A DNA stretch of 64,000 nucleotides from Schwartzia succinivorans DSM 10502 (GTDB lineage Bacteria > Bacillota > Negativicutes > Selenomonadales > Selenomonadaceae). The notes under the pieces were generated by a model. The model saw only the letters and a list, made by a program, of their open reading frames with translations, was not told where the DNA came from and did not search any database. Both the position numbers and the translations under genes were made by a program. Of this stretch, positions 16,275 to 24,779 are shown piece by piece. The stretch is from positions 1 through 64,000 of the forward strand of contig NZ_FQUG01000005.1 of the NCBI RefSeq assembly GCF_900129225.1. The letters run 5' to 3'. Within the stretch, counting starts at the first letter, position 1; each line of letters starts with the position of its first letter.

Positions 16275-17606
16275 ATGAAAAAAAGGTTTTTTGCAGGTAT
16301 TGTTTTATGCGCGTTGTTGCTGTCGGTATGGACTGTCGGTATAAGCAAGGGGTTTGCGGCGCAGGTGTTTGTGAATCCGACGGCTCCGATGGTGCAGACA
16401 CGGGTGCGTGCTTCAGAGTCCTTCAGGGATATGCTGGAGAAGAATCCTGAGGTTCAGGCGCTGGTGGTAAAATCAATCGCAAAGGCGGCAGAGATCAATC
16501 CCGACAGGGTAACTAATCCTGCTCAGTCTCTGGATGAGTTGTATTCTTTTTTGGACTACACTGTGACATGCATGCCGTGGAATATCCTGCAGGAGGAGAA
16601 ATACGACAGCTTTGCCACAAAATGCGACCAGAGTATTCTTTATGTTTACTGGCTTCTTGACCAGCCTCTTGAGGAGCTTGAGGGTAAAGGTCTTTTCTAT
16701 CCTTCGGTAGAGTATCTTGAGCCGGTTTATAAATGGCTTACGGTTTATAACAATAAATGGCGTGAGTATCTTGATACGGAAAAATCGTGGAAACAGGAAT
16801 ACCTTGACATGCTGATGGCCGACCCGACATGGAATCTTGATAAGGGCTGGTACGAGCCGTCTGATAAATGGCACACCTTCAATGAGTTTTTCTCCCGGAG
16901 ATTGGCAAATGACGCAGCGCGCCCGATTGCAGCGCCTGAGGATGACAGTGTTGTAGTATCACCTGCGGATTCGCTTCCTCAGGGGGTATGGCAGATAGAT
17001 AAGGACGGAAGGTTCTTCGCTGACCCGATTATGAAGGAAGACGGTGTGACAATAAAAAGCTCCACATACGTCACCGTTGAGCAGCTGCTTGGCGAGCCGG
17101 GAGCTGCATACGCGAAATATTTCTACAATGGCATACTTACTCACACATATCTTAATTATGACGATTATCACAGATACCATTTCCCTGTTTCGGGAGAGGT
17201 TGAGGCTGTGTATATTGTTCCATACGCAAACGCGGTTGGCGGAGTTGTTTACTGGGATGAAGAGAAGGGCCTTTATGTTCTTGAGTCGAATTCTCTTTCA
17301 TGGCAGAGTGTTGAAACGAGAGGCTGCGTAATCCTTAAAACGGAGTATGGACGGGTTGCGGTCATTCCTGTGGGAATGGGACAGGTATCCAGTGTCAATT
17401 TTGTTGAAAGCGTAAAGCCCGGAACAAAGGTGAAAAAGGGCGATGAGCTGGGATATTTCCTCTTCGGCGGCTCTGACTGCGTGATGCTTTTCGAGGGAAG
17501 CTCGGGATTCAAGCTGACCGTAGGCAAGGGAGAAAAATCCGGCTACTCTGCAGGCTATGCCCATGTTCTTTGCAGGGAAGAGTATGGCAGATTTGTACGT
17601 AAGTAA
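16275..17606 (+). CDS. Exported phosphatidylserine decarboxylase-like protein
   Basis: 443 aa. A clear signal peptide is present (MKKRFFAGIVLCALLLSVW, cleavage near AQA-type site at FAAQV). The C-terminal half is a PSD domain: TFNEFFSRRL (residues 201-210), SPAD (Asp232 region), YDDYHRYHFPVSG (His299/His302), and GGSDCV with Ser400 at the place of the LGST self-cleavage site that makes the pyruvoyl group. The Asp-His-Ser triad therefore appears kept. The ~170-residue N-terminal extension is unfamiliar. Known bacterial Psd enzymes act at the cytoplasmic face, so a Sec signal is unusual. Substrate uncertain. ATG 16275 follows AAAGGGGGA. Confidence 0.8.
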   Translation: MKKRFFAGIVLCALLLSVWTVGISKGFAAQVFVNPTAPMVQTRVRASESFRDMLEKNPEVQALVVKSIAKAAEINPDRVTNPAQSLDELYSFLDYTVTCMPWNILQEEKYDSFATKCDQSILYVYWLLDQPLEELEGKGLFYPSVEYLEPVYKWLTVYNNKWREYLDTEKSWKQEYLDMLMADPTWNLDKGWYEPSDKWHTFNEFFSRRLANDAARPIAAPEDDSVVVSPADSLPQGVWQIDKDGRFFADPIMKEDGVTIKSSTYVTVEQLLGEPGAAYAKYFYNGILTHTYLNYDDYHRYHFPVSGEVEAVYIVPYANAVGGVVYWDEEKGLYVLESNSLSWQSVETRGCVILKTEYGRVAVIPVGMGQVSSVNFVESVKPGTKVKKGDELGYFLFGGSDCVMLFEGSSGFKLTVGKGEKSGYSAGYAHVLCREEYGRFVRK

Positions 17607-17652
17607 GGTTGATTTTGGTACAGAAGCAATAACGAAATTATGAAAAGCAAGT

Positions 17653-17692
17653 AAAAAGGGCACAGGCTCGAAATGAGTCTGTGCCCTTTTTG
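17653..17692. terminator. Bidirectional terminator
   Basis: AAAAAGGGCACAGGCT and AGTCTGTGCCCTTTTT form a long stem with A and T runs on both sides, between two convergent genes (PSD-like and nrdJ). Confidence 0.88.
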
Positions 17693-17730
17693 TGTTTCGA
17701 TGAATTTACGCTTAATGTAGTTTCACCGGT

Positions 17731-19977
17731 TTATTCGCATTTTGACCAGCCGCACCAGCTGCAGGTTACGCAGTTGCCTTCGGGGCGCAGTGTGTGGTGA
17801 TGGCACTCGGGACATTCGCGGTTGATGGCGGCGTTGTCATGTTCGTCATGGTAGCGGTCCGCGTCATTCTGCTGGGTTTCGTTGTAGACCTCGGCAAGGG
17901 CGGAGGCTATTGCATTTCCGCAGGAGAGGGAGATATCCCGCCTGCCGTCGCGTATGAGTGCCTGACATGCGGAGCAGCGTGCGTTTGCCAGCTGTTTTAT
18001 GATTGTCGGCACGCGTACGCCCGCGCGGAGTGCAAGGGAGGTGAGACGCGTTATGGTGGCGATGTTTGACTGGCAGCCGCCTGATGCGTTTGTGAATACC
18101 TCAAAAATCTGCCCCTCCGGGGTGCGGTTTATGGTGATGTACATTTTGTCTACACAGGAGGTGTGGCGCACAAGGGTGCAGCCGTTGACTCTCGCGATGT
18201 CGTTGCGGCGTACCGGCTCGATGGTGTTGTATGCGATGGTTGGAGCCTGCGAGGTGACGCCTAAGATGTTGCCGCGCTTGCAGCCGTCGCGGAATACGGT
18301 TATGCCCTTGCATTTAGCTTTCCATGCTGCGAGGTAGATGGAGCGTATTTCCTGCGGTGTAGCTTCCGTGCGGAGGTTGACCGTGGAGGAAATGGAGTTG
18401 TCCACGTATTTCTGCATTGCAGCCTGGAGCTTTACACGGTTGAGGAAAGGCACTTCGTGACTTTCGATTACCCACGGGAAGCGCTTTCTTATGTCCGCGT
18501 CGCTGAGGTCGTCGCCAAGCTTGTGATATTTCAGCAGGTCATGGACAGAGTGAGCGAAGACACGGAAGGATTTATGCTCCAGCTCCATTTTGTGGGTGGT
18601 GCGCTCATAGCTGATTTTGTACAGCGGTTCGCAGCCGCCTGTGAAGGTTCCCATGAGAAGGGATATTGAGCCTGTTGGCGCGATGGAGATGAGGGTGCCG
18701 TTTCGGAGCCCGTTTTTCTCTATGAGTGCGTAGACATCAGGGGCTTCTTCCTTCAAAAGCTCAATAAGAGGTGAGAGCTTCGTCTTTTCCCAGTCGTAGC
18801 GGCCGAAGGGGGCTTTTTCTCCCGCGACTGTTGCAGAGGTGCGTGCGGCTTCGATGAAAAGCTCACGCATGACATCTGCGGTGAACTTATTCGCTTCGTC
18901 GCTGCCGTAGGTGAGCTTCATGGCGATGAGAGCATCCGCGAGTCCGAAGAGACCGAGACCTACGCTGCGCCAGTCGTCGATGCAGGTGCGGTTCGCATCC
19001 AGCGGCTGTGTCTCGTAGCCGTAGTCGAGGATTTCGTCGAGGGCGCGGATTGCGGTGTGGACAGCATCGGCAAAGGCCTCCTTGTTAAGGTGCGGATTTT
19101 CACCGAATTTGTCGTCTATGAAATTGTAGAGATTTATGCTCATGAGGTTGCAGGAGTTGTATGCGTTGCTTCCAAACTCACCGCAGGGGTTTGTGATCTC
19201 AATATTATAGTCGTCGTAGCCTGACAGAAGATTGTAGTCGTTCAGGCGGTCAACGAAGAGCGCTCCCGGGTCACCCCAGTTCCACTGCGTACGGCAGTAT
19301 TCATCGAAGAACTCCGATGCGTTGATTGTGCGGCGGATTTTTTCGCCCGTCGCTTCTACATCAAAACGCAGCTCGTAGGGCTTTTTGTCGATTACTGCCT
19401 GCATGAAATCATCCTTGAAAAGGACGGATAAGTTCATGGAGGCGAGCTTTTCGTTTTCCTGCTTCATGTGCAGAAACTCGTATATGTCGGGATGGTCGCA
19501 GTTGAGGCCTACCAGCATTGCGCCGCGGCGTCCGTTCTGGCTGATGACCTCGCCTGTGCTGTCGAAGATTTTAAGGAAGGAGATAGCTCCCGTCGATGTA
19601 CGCGCAACATTTTTTACGCGGCTTCCCTTCGGTCTGAGACAGCTGATGTTTACGCCTATACCGCCGCCGTAGGAGAAGATTTTCGCAATTTCCTCATTGA
19701 TTTGAAAAATCGACTCGATATCGTCCTGAGGTGAGGGCAGTATGTAGCAGTTGGAAAGGCTGCTCTTGAATTTTCCCTTTGCGCCCGCGGCATAAAGAGT
19801 GCGTCCTGCAGGGCAGACCGATGCTTCCTCCAGGTATCGGCGCATTGCCTCTCTGACCTTCGGGGAGAAGATTCCCGTCACTCTGTCCATGAACTGCTGT
19901 GGTGTAGTCTCGCCGGGGTGATAGTATTTTGCCTTTAATATTCCCTGGCCGATTTCGCTTTCATACCATTTTTCCAT
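17731..19977 (-). CDS. nrdJ: Adenosylcobalamin-dependent ribonucleotide reductase (class II)
   Basis: 748 aa. Converts ribonucleotides to deoxyribonucleotides using a B12-derived thiyl radical, without oxygen. Family motifs: LSNCYILPSP, FSYGGGIGVN, NPCGE (ITNPCGEF), NSCNLMSINL and the radical/active-site barrel, then APTGSISLLMGTFTGGCEP. The C-terminus has a redox/zinc region CPECHHHTL...CVTCSWCGWSKC, typical of NrdJ. ATG 19977 is chosen because AGGAG is 8 nt upstream; GTG 19986 is too close. The divergent Crp/Fnr regulator starts 204 nt away. No cobalamin riboswitch was seen in front. Confidence 0.95.
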   Translation of the reverse strand: MEKWYESEIGQGILKAKYYHPGETTPQQFMDRVTGIFSPKVREAMRRYLEEASVCPAGRTLYAAGAKGKFKSSLSNCYILPSPQDDIESIFQINEEIAKIFSYGGGIGVNISCLRPKGSRVKNVARTSTGAISFLKIFDSTGEVISQNGRRGAMLVGLNCDHPDIYEFLHMKQENEKLASMNLSVLFKDDFMQAVIDKKPYELRFDVEATGEKIRRTINASEFFDEYCRTQWNWGDPGALFVDRLNDYNLLSGYDDYNIEITNPCGEFGSNAYNSCNLMSINLYNFIDDKFGENPHLNKEAFADAVHTAIRALDEILDYGYETQPLDANRTCIDDWRSVGLGLFGLADALIAMKLTYGSDEANKFTADVMRELFIEAARTSATVAGEKAPFGRYDWEKTKLSPLIELLKEEAPDVYALIEKNGLRNGTLISIAPTGSISLLMGTFTGGCEPLYKISYERTTHKMELEHKSFRVFAHSVHDLLKYHKLGDDLSDADIRKRFPWVIESHEVPFLNRVKLQAAMQKYVDNSISSTVNLRTEATPQEIRSIYLAAWKAKCKGITVFRDGCKRGNILGVTSQAPTIAYNTIEPVRRNDIARVNGCTLVRHTSCVDKMYITINRTPEGQIFEVFTNASGGCQSNIATITRLTSLALRAGVRVPTIIKQLANARCSACQALIRDGRRDISLSCGNAIASALAEVYNETQQNDADRYHDEHDNAAINRECPECHHHTLRPEGNCVTCSWCGWSKCE

Positions 19978-20181
19978 TCCATTCACTCCTGTGTATGCTA
20001 TTGAAAATTCATACTATGTATGGTTATGCGTTAGAGAATAGTATATGATAAAGAGAGAAAACAGGCAAAAAGAGTTCGACGTAGAAAAGTGGATTTTTTA
20101 GCATATATGGTGGTAATATCTCTGTATATGTCCATATCTTGTATATTTTGCTTGGCAAAAGCTTTGAAAAGAGGCGTTGAC

Positions 20182-20859
20182 ATGGAAAAGAAAGCGACAG
20201 ACCTGTATATTCAAAAATTTTCCTTTTGGGAGCATCTGTCGGATGAAGAGAGGAAATTTTTGAATGACCATACACATCCCGTGAAGTTTGCAAAGGGTGA
20301 AATGGTGCAGAGCGGAAGTGACCGCTGCGCTGGTGTCATGCTGGTGAAAAAGGGAAGGCTTCGGACGTATACGCTGTCTTCCGACGGGCGGGAGGTGACT
20401 CTGTATCGCATAGAGGAGTGTGATGTGGGTGTGATGTCCGCGTCATGCGCGCTGCAGTCTGTGACCTTTCACGTTCTCATAGAGGCAGAGGAGGATACGG
20501 AGGTGCTTCTTACGGAGTCTGATGCCTTCCGCCGTCTGGCGAATGAAAATGTTTATGTGCGCTGCTTCGGTTATGAAAAGGCATCTGAGCGCCTGAGCGA
20601 GATGCTTTGGAAGCTTCAGCAGGTGCTGTTTTTGAGCGCGGATCAGCGGCTTGCGCTGTTTCTTAGCGGAGAAAGTGAAAAGACCGGAAAAGAGGAGCTG
20701 CATCTCACGCATGAGCAGATTGCAAAATATATGGGAAGCGCCAGAGAGGTTGTGAGCCGTCTTTTGAAATACTTTTCTCAGGAGGGAATTGTTGAAGTCC
20801 GTCGTGGCGCAATCAGGATAAAAGATAAAAACAGGCTTCATCAGATGGCGGAGGGATGA
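20182..20859 (+). CDS. Crp/Fnr family transcription regulator
   Basis: 225 aa. An N-terminal cNMP-binding-type beta barrel (FWEHLSDEERKFLNDHTHPVKF split at the usual loop, GVMLVKKGRLRTYTLSSDGRE, LYRIEECDVGV) is followed by the long dimer helix and a C-terminal helix-turn-helix (LTHEQIAKYMGSAREVVSRLLKYF). It lacks the FNR N-terminal Cys cluster, so it is not an obvious oxygen sensor; the effector is unknown. ATG 20182 was taken because the frame upstream is poorly conserved-looking. Divergent from nrdJ, which it may control. Confidence 0.9.
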   Translation: MEKKATDLYIQKFSFWEHLSDEERKFLNDHTHPVKFAKGEMVQSGSDRCAGVMLVKKGRLRTYTLSSDGREVTLYRIEECDVGVMSASCALQSVTFHVLIEAEEDTEVLLTESDAFRRLANENVYVRCFGYEKASERLSEMLWKLQQVLFLSADQRLALFLSGESEKTGKEELHLTHEQIAKYMGSAREVVSRLLKYFSQEGIVEVRRGAIRIKDKNRLHQMAEG

Positions 20860-20875
20860 TGGAGATTTTCTTATA

Positions 20876-20960
20876 CGATGCTTACGGGCGCTAAGACTAC
20901 CGCTTCCAAAGCGGGAGATAAGCGCCAGCAAAAAGCCCTGAATAAATCTCATTTTACGTG
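20876..20960 (+). repeat. Structured dispersed repeat, family 2, copy A
   Basis: Starts CGATGCTTACGGGCGCTAAGACT; GGCGCT pairs with AGCGCC and encloses CCGCTT/AGCGGG. Ends GCCCTGAATAAATCTCATTTT ACGTG. Both ends match copy B (38169-38291), which has ~40 extra internal bases. The remainder of the 20860-21202 gap holds only a GCGGTT/AACCGC hairpin near 21022-21050. Confidence 0.6.
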
Positions 20961-21202
20961 AAAAATATGAAGGAATGCTTTGCAAAATTTGCTTATTACA
21001 ATCGGCTGTGATATCATAAAAAGCGGTTTGATTATTTTTGGCTGAACCGCAATTTGATTGCTCCATGTTCTGCATGGAAGGCTGAAATGAATTTTGTGTT
21101 TTCATCAGGATAAAAATCGTGGAAGGTTTATTGTCCTTTTGAAAATGTGAAATAAGTTCCGTCATGGAAACAGAAAATTTCAAAGACAAAGGAGAATGAA
21201 TC

Positions 21203-21445
21203 TTGCCACAGGAAAAATCAGAGTTAATACTTTCTATTTGGTTGATGACTTACAACACGCTTAAGAATGCTTTCTCGCAGGAGGATGCAATGAAGCTGCA
21301 GAACACGATTCTGCCGGAGGTTGTTAAGGATGTAACGGAAACTGCCCAGTCGAGAAACTCAGGCAGCGAAATCGACTTCACGTCCGAGGACGTCCGCACA
21401 TCTATCGGCCGCGTTCTTCTCAGAAAATGCGGAGTCGCTTACTAA
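21203..21445 (+). CDS. Small hypothetical protein
   Basis: 80 aa with a TTG start at 21203, supported by AAAGGAG 8 nt upstream. The sequence is mostly helical and acidic (LSIWLMTYNTLKNAFSQEDA, TSEDVRTSIGRVLLRKCG) with no membrane segment and no recognised family. A strong terminator follows within 10 nt, so it forms a one-gene unit. The ribosome binding site and terminator are the main reasons to accept it. Confidence 0.6.
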   Translation: MPQEKSELILSIWLMTYNTLKNAFSQEDAMKLQNTILPEVVKDVTETAQSRNSGSEIDFTSEDVRTSIGRVLLRKCGVAY

Positions 21446-21452
21446 AAAATTT

Positions 21453-21500
21453 AGAGCTTTCCCACGAAGGAAATTTCCTCGTGAGAAAGCTCTTTTTTTG
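21453..21500 (+). terminator. Terminator after the 80-aa gene
   Basis: AGAGCTTTCCCACGAAGG pairs with CCTCGTGAGAAAGCTCT, followed by TTTTTTTG; A-rich on the other side, so it may also serve the convergent minus-strand gene. Confidence 0.85.
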
Positions 21501-21520
21501 TGCGTTTTTCTGGGCAACGG

Positions 21521-22342
21521 TTAATTTTGTGATTCCTGCAGCGACGCGTAGTAAGCCTTGACAACCATAAGGGTAAACTCCTGACTGATTACTCCAGCTT
21601 CGGGATTAAAGGACTCACTGTGGAGCTCCGTGTTGGACAGGACGCGGAGACCGATGAAGGGAATACCGTACATCTTACAGATCTGTGCGGAAGAGTGTGT
21701 TTCCATTTCCTCGCATAAAGAACCGTATTCCGTGTTAAGAAAATGAATCCTTCCCGGTGTCCGGTTCCAGCTGTTGGCGGTAGCAATCGTTCCGGCAACG
21801 GCCTTCCCCCTTGTGTAGTATTTTGCCTGTTCCTTGGCGATTTTCAGAAGCTTTTCGTCCGCATGGAGCTTTATATCGTAATGGAGCTCGTCATTTTCGT
21901 TGTAGGCGAAGAATCTTATGTCCTCCGCGCTGGCGGTATGCACTTGGGGCTGACTCACCCATGCACTGTAATCAAAGGAGTCGGCACCGATGACAAGGTC
22001 GAAGGTGTGCAGTGACGGGTCATGACCGCCGCAGGTGCCCTGGTTGATGACGGCGATTGGCTTGAAATGCTCAATCCCCAGCACCGTAGATGCCGCGGCG
22101 TTGCTCATGCCGATACGGGTGACCGATACGACTACGGGAACGCCCTGATAATCACCGCTGACAAAACGCCACGGACCAATCCGTTCATCTCTGGGATTCG
22201 TCAGAGCGGCAATCATGCTTTCAGTTTCGCAGGCCATGGCTCCCTGAATTATGATGGGGGCAGAGGCCTGCACCCGCATCGGAAGGATTACAAACAGGAA
22301 AATAAAAACAAAGGCAAAATACCTTCTCGTCAAATGTTTCAT
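21521..22342 (-). CDS. Exported MTA/SAH nucleosidase-like protein
   Basis: 273 aa. A signal peptide (residues 1-27, FAFVFIFLFVILPMRVQASA) precedes a nucleoside phosphorylase-fold domain related to 5'-methylthioadenosine/S-adenosylhomocysteine nucleosidase (Pfs/MtnN): GAMACETE at the start, TRIGMSNAAAS, VINQGTCGG, and EEMETHSSAQICKMYGIPF. In Pfs the catalytic Asp follows in AISD; here it is Asn237 (RVLSNTEL). So the protein is either a different periplasmic purine-nucleoside hydrolase or has changed chemistry. It is divergent from the GT41 gene. The fold is certain, the activity is not. Confidence 0.8.
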   Translation of the reverse strand: MKHLTRRYFAFVFIFLFVILPMRVQASAPIIIQGAMACETESMIAALTNPRDERIGPWRFVSGDYQGVPVVVSVTRIGMSNAAASTVLGIEHFKPIAVINQGTCGGHDPSLHTFDLVIGADSFDYSAWVSQPQVHTASAEDIRFFAYNENDELHYDIKLHADEKLLKIAKEQAKYYTRGKAVAGTIATANSWNRTPGRIHFLNTEYGSLCEEMETHSSAQICKMYGIPFIGLRVLSNTELHSESFNPEAGVISQEFTLMVVKAYYASLQESQN

Positions 22343-22518
22343 GAAAATATCCTCCTTTTTGCCAGGCTATTAATTGGATTATAACATAGTATTCATTGTC
22401 ATTAACATCAGAGCTTTTTTGTTTGCAATGGGAAGCATTGTTGGTAGAATATATTTGAGTGAGCGTGGAAGCACATACCAAGGCGCTTGCTGTAATTTGA
22501 ATGAAAAGCGGTGGGAAG

Positions 22519-24174
22519 ATGGAAAAACTGTACAATAGCATCTATAACAGCCTGGACAGACGGGACTATACTGCCGCACGGAAATATATTGAGGAGCTGG
22601 CTCCCCATGATCCGGTGGAAGCAGCAAGGCTGATGGTCAGCCTGTATATTGAGCAGGAGGACAGCCGCGGAGCTATGCAGGCCTGGGATAAGCTCGATAC
22701 ACTTCTTCCCCATGATTTTTTTACACAATTTCTCCATGCACGGATTCTTTTTATGGAGAAGCGTTATGTCAGTGCTTATAAAGAATTAAAAGATATTCAG
22801 CTGCCCTCGGATAAGATGTATGGCTATGGGGAAAAGATAGCGAACCTGATGGGGCAGTGCTGTCGGATTTTAGGCAGAACAGGCGAGGCTGCACAGGCGT
22901 ATAAGAAGGCGGCGGAGTGGGCATCAGAGCCGGCTCTGAAAGCTATGGAATACAGCAATTACCTGTTTAATCTCCATTACAGCGGCAGCCACAGTGCCGA
23001 ATACCTGCGGCAGCAGGCGGCAGGCTTTGGTCAGCTTTTCCGAGAGATAGATGCGTTTAAGCAGTACAGACAGCGGGATTCGGAGAAGCCTCTGCGCATA
23101 GGCTATCTTTCACCGGATATCCGGCATCATGTGGTGCTGTGTTTTTGTTACGATTTACTGACTGCATATAGTCGGGATAAATTCGAAGTGTATGTCTATA
23201 TGCTGGGGCCTGAGGACGAATACAGCGATAAAATCAGGCGTCATGTGACAGGCTGGCGCAATCTCAGAGGTCTGCCGTTCCGTGATGCCGCGCGTGTTAT
23301 CCACGATGATGAAATAGATATTCTGGTAGATTTGGCAGGGCATACCAAGGGAAACGGGCTGCCGATTATGGCATATAAGCCTGCGCCGGTACAGATTTCA
23401 GGCATTGGATACTTTGCCTCCACGGGACTTGATGCAGTGGATTATTTCCTTGGGGATTGTTCCCTTGACGGAGATGGGGCTTCCCATGAATTTGTGGAAG
23501 ATTTGATTGTTCTGCCCCATAGCCATTTTTGCTACAGGCCGCTGCATAATGTACCTCTTCCGAAGGAAGCTCCTTTCCTGGGCAATGGTTATGTGACCTT
23601 CGGCAGCTTTAATAACTTCGCAAAAGTAACAGATGAAGTGCTTGCCGTATGGAACAAGATTTTGACGGCTGTACCCCAAAGCCATCTGCTGTTAAAGGCG
23701 TCGGTATTTGACGGCGGAGAAACAGAGGGCTATACCCGTGAGAGACTTTTGAAGGCGGGACTGCCGATGGACAGGGTAGAGTGCCGGGGCTTCAGTGAGG
23801 ATTATTTGTCATCCTACGGAGATATGGATATTGCGCTGGATACCTTTCCCTATCCCGGAGGAGGAACAAGCTGTGACGCGCTCTACATGGGAAGACCTCT
23901 TATATCGCTGGTGGGTAAAAGCCACGGGGAAAGGTTTGGCTACAGTTTGCTGAAGAATTTAGGGCTGGAGGAACTGGCAGCTTTTTCAGAAGATGAGTAC
24001 ATTTCTCGGGCTGTGATGCTGGCAGAAGACAGAGAACTTCTTGCAGGACTGCAGAAAAGCATCCGCGGTATGATGCAGAAATCCCCGCTTATGGACAGCA
24101 GACTGTACCTGCAGGAAATGGAAGCCGCCTATTCTGATGCATGGGAGAAATATGAATTAGGGCAAAGGAAATAA
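22519..24174 (+). CDS. GT41 (O-GlcNAc transferase-like) protein glycosyltransferase
   Basis: About 551 aa. The N-terminal ~170 residues are helical repeats of TPR type (DYTAARKYIEELAPHDPVEA, AAQAYKKAAEWASEP). The rest is a GT-B catalytic region of the OGT/SPINDLY family: LRIGYLSPDIRHHVV, DILVDLAGHTKGNGLPIMAY, APVQISGIGYFASTGLDAVD, VTFGSFNNFAKVTDEVLAVW, and the UDP site DIALDTFPYPGGGTSCDALY. Such enzymes in this phylum can glycosylate flagellin or surface proteins; none of those targets is nearby. Start is uncertain: ATG 22519 matches homolog-like MEKL, ATG 22501 is in frame. Rejected longer start has no ribosome site. Confidence 0.87.
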   Translation: MEKLYNSIYNSLDRRDYTAARKYIEELAPHDPVEAARLMVSLYIEQEDSRGAMQAWDKLDTLLPHDFFTQFLHARILFMEKRYVSAYKELKDIQLPSDKMYGYGEKIANLMGQCCRILGRTGEAAQAYKKAAEWASEPALKAMEYSNYLFNLHYSGSHSAEYLRQQAAGFGQLFREIDAFKQYRQRDSEKPLRIGYLSPDIRHHVVLCFCYDLLTAYSRDKFEVYVYMLGPEDEYSDKIRRHVTGWRNLRGLPFRDAARVIHDDEIDILVDLAGHTKGNGLPIMAYKPAPVQISGIGYFASTGLDAVDYFLGDCSLDGDGASHEFVEDLIVLPHSHFCYRPLHNVPLPKEAPFLGNGYVTFGSFNNFAKVTDEVLAVWNKILTAVPQSHLLLKASVFDGGETEGYTRERLLKAGLPMDRVECRGFSEDYLSSYGDMDIALDTFPYPGGGTSCDALYMGRPLISLVGKSHGERFGYSLLKNLGLEELAAFSEDEYISRAVMLAEDRELLAGLQKSIRGMMQKSPLMDSRLYLQEMEAAYSDAWEKYELGQRK

Positions 24175-24275
24175 GCTTCTTTTGGGGGAAAATAAAAGAT
24201 GGGGGTTGTAATACAGATATAATTTTATATTTTTGCAGTTTTGTTTATATTTTTGATTTGATAGTCAACAAAAAT

Positions 24276-24307
24276 AGCCCTCTGCGGAAAATCGCAGGGG
24301 GCTTTTG
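24276..24307. terminator. Bidirectional terminator
   Basis: AGCCCTCTGCG / CGCAGGGGGCT with a 6-nt loop and T or A runs on both flanks, between the convergent GT41 and thioredoxin genes. Confidence 0.85.
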
Positions 24308-24322
24308 AATTTGGGGGTTATT

Positions 24323-24631
24323 TTATTCTACAAGAGCCTCAACGCCTTCTTTTGGGATGAGGCCGACGGACTGTTTTACTGCCTGTCCGTTCTTGAATAC
24401 GAGCAGTGTCGGGATGCTCATGATGTCGAAGCGGGAAGCGAGAGTTGGCTGTTCGTCAACGTTGATTTTGCCAACCTTTACGCCGGGGTGCGCGGAGGCA
24501 ACCTCATCTATAATCGGAGAAAGCATACGGCACGGGCCGCACCAGCCTGCCCAGAAGTCAACGAGGACTGTTTCCTTCGACTGAAGCACTTCCTTTTCAA
24601 AGTTTTCTGCTGTAATTGTAATGGGTTCCAT
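24323..24631 (-). CDS. trxA: Thioredoxin
   Basis: 102 aa. The active site WCGPC sits at about residues 30-34 in VDFWAGWCGPCRML, followed by DVEQ-type strand KINVDEQPTLASRFDIMSIPTL with the cis-proline Pro. Cytoplasmic, no signal peptide. It can reduce ribonucleotide reductase and other disulfides; nrdJ is about 4 kb away, not co-transcribed. It is read divergently from the NifH-like operon, sharing a ~150-nt intergenic region. Confidence 0.96.
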   Translation of the reverse strand: MEPITITAENFEKEVLQSKETVLVDFWAGWCGPCRMLSPIIDEVASAHPGVKVGKINVDEQPTLASRFDIMSIPTLLVFKNGQAVKQSVGLIPKEGVEALVE

Positions 24632-24704
24632 GATGATATATGGCTCCTTTCATGTGATTGTTTATCCTATGTTCAAAGAGTACCATGATGTGAGTTCATT
24701 TTCT

Positions 24705-24745
24705 GTGACTTTGTCACGCGGGGAAGAAAGGAAATATGGTATACT
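24705..24745 (+). promoter_or_regulatory. Candidate activator-dependent promoter of the nif-like/hyp operon
   Basis: A -10 box TATACT is at 24740-24745, but no -35 consensus lies 16-18 bp before it. Instead a palindrome GTGAC-TTT-GTCAC is centred at 24711, about 41 bp before the expected start site. That is the class II position used by Crp/Fnr-type activators. The factor is unknown; the regulator gene at 20182-20859 is a candidate. Confidence 0.45.
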
Positions 24746-24779
24746 ATACACTAATTAAAACATAAAAGGCGGAGACCGC

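Noticed and set aside
17731-20181. Cobalamin riboswitch before nrdJ
   Set aside because: No B12-box or matching core was seen in 19978-20181, despite NrdJ using adenosylcobalamin.
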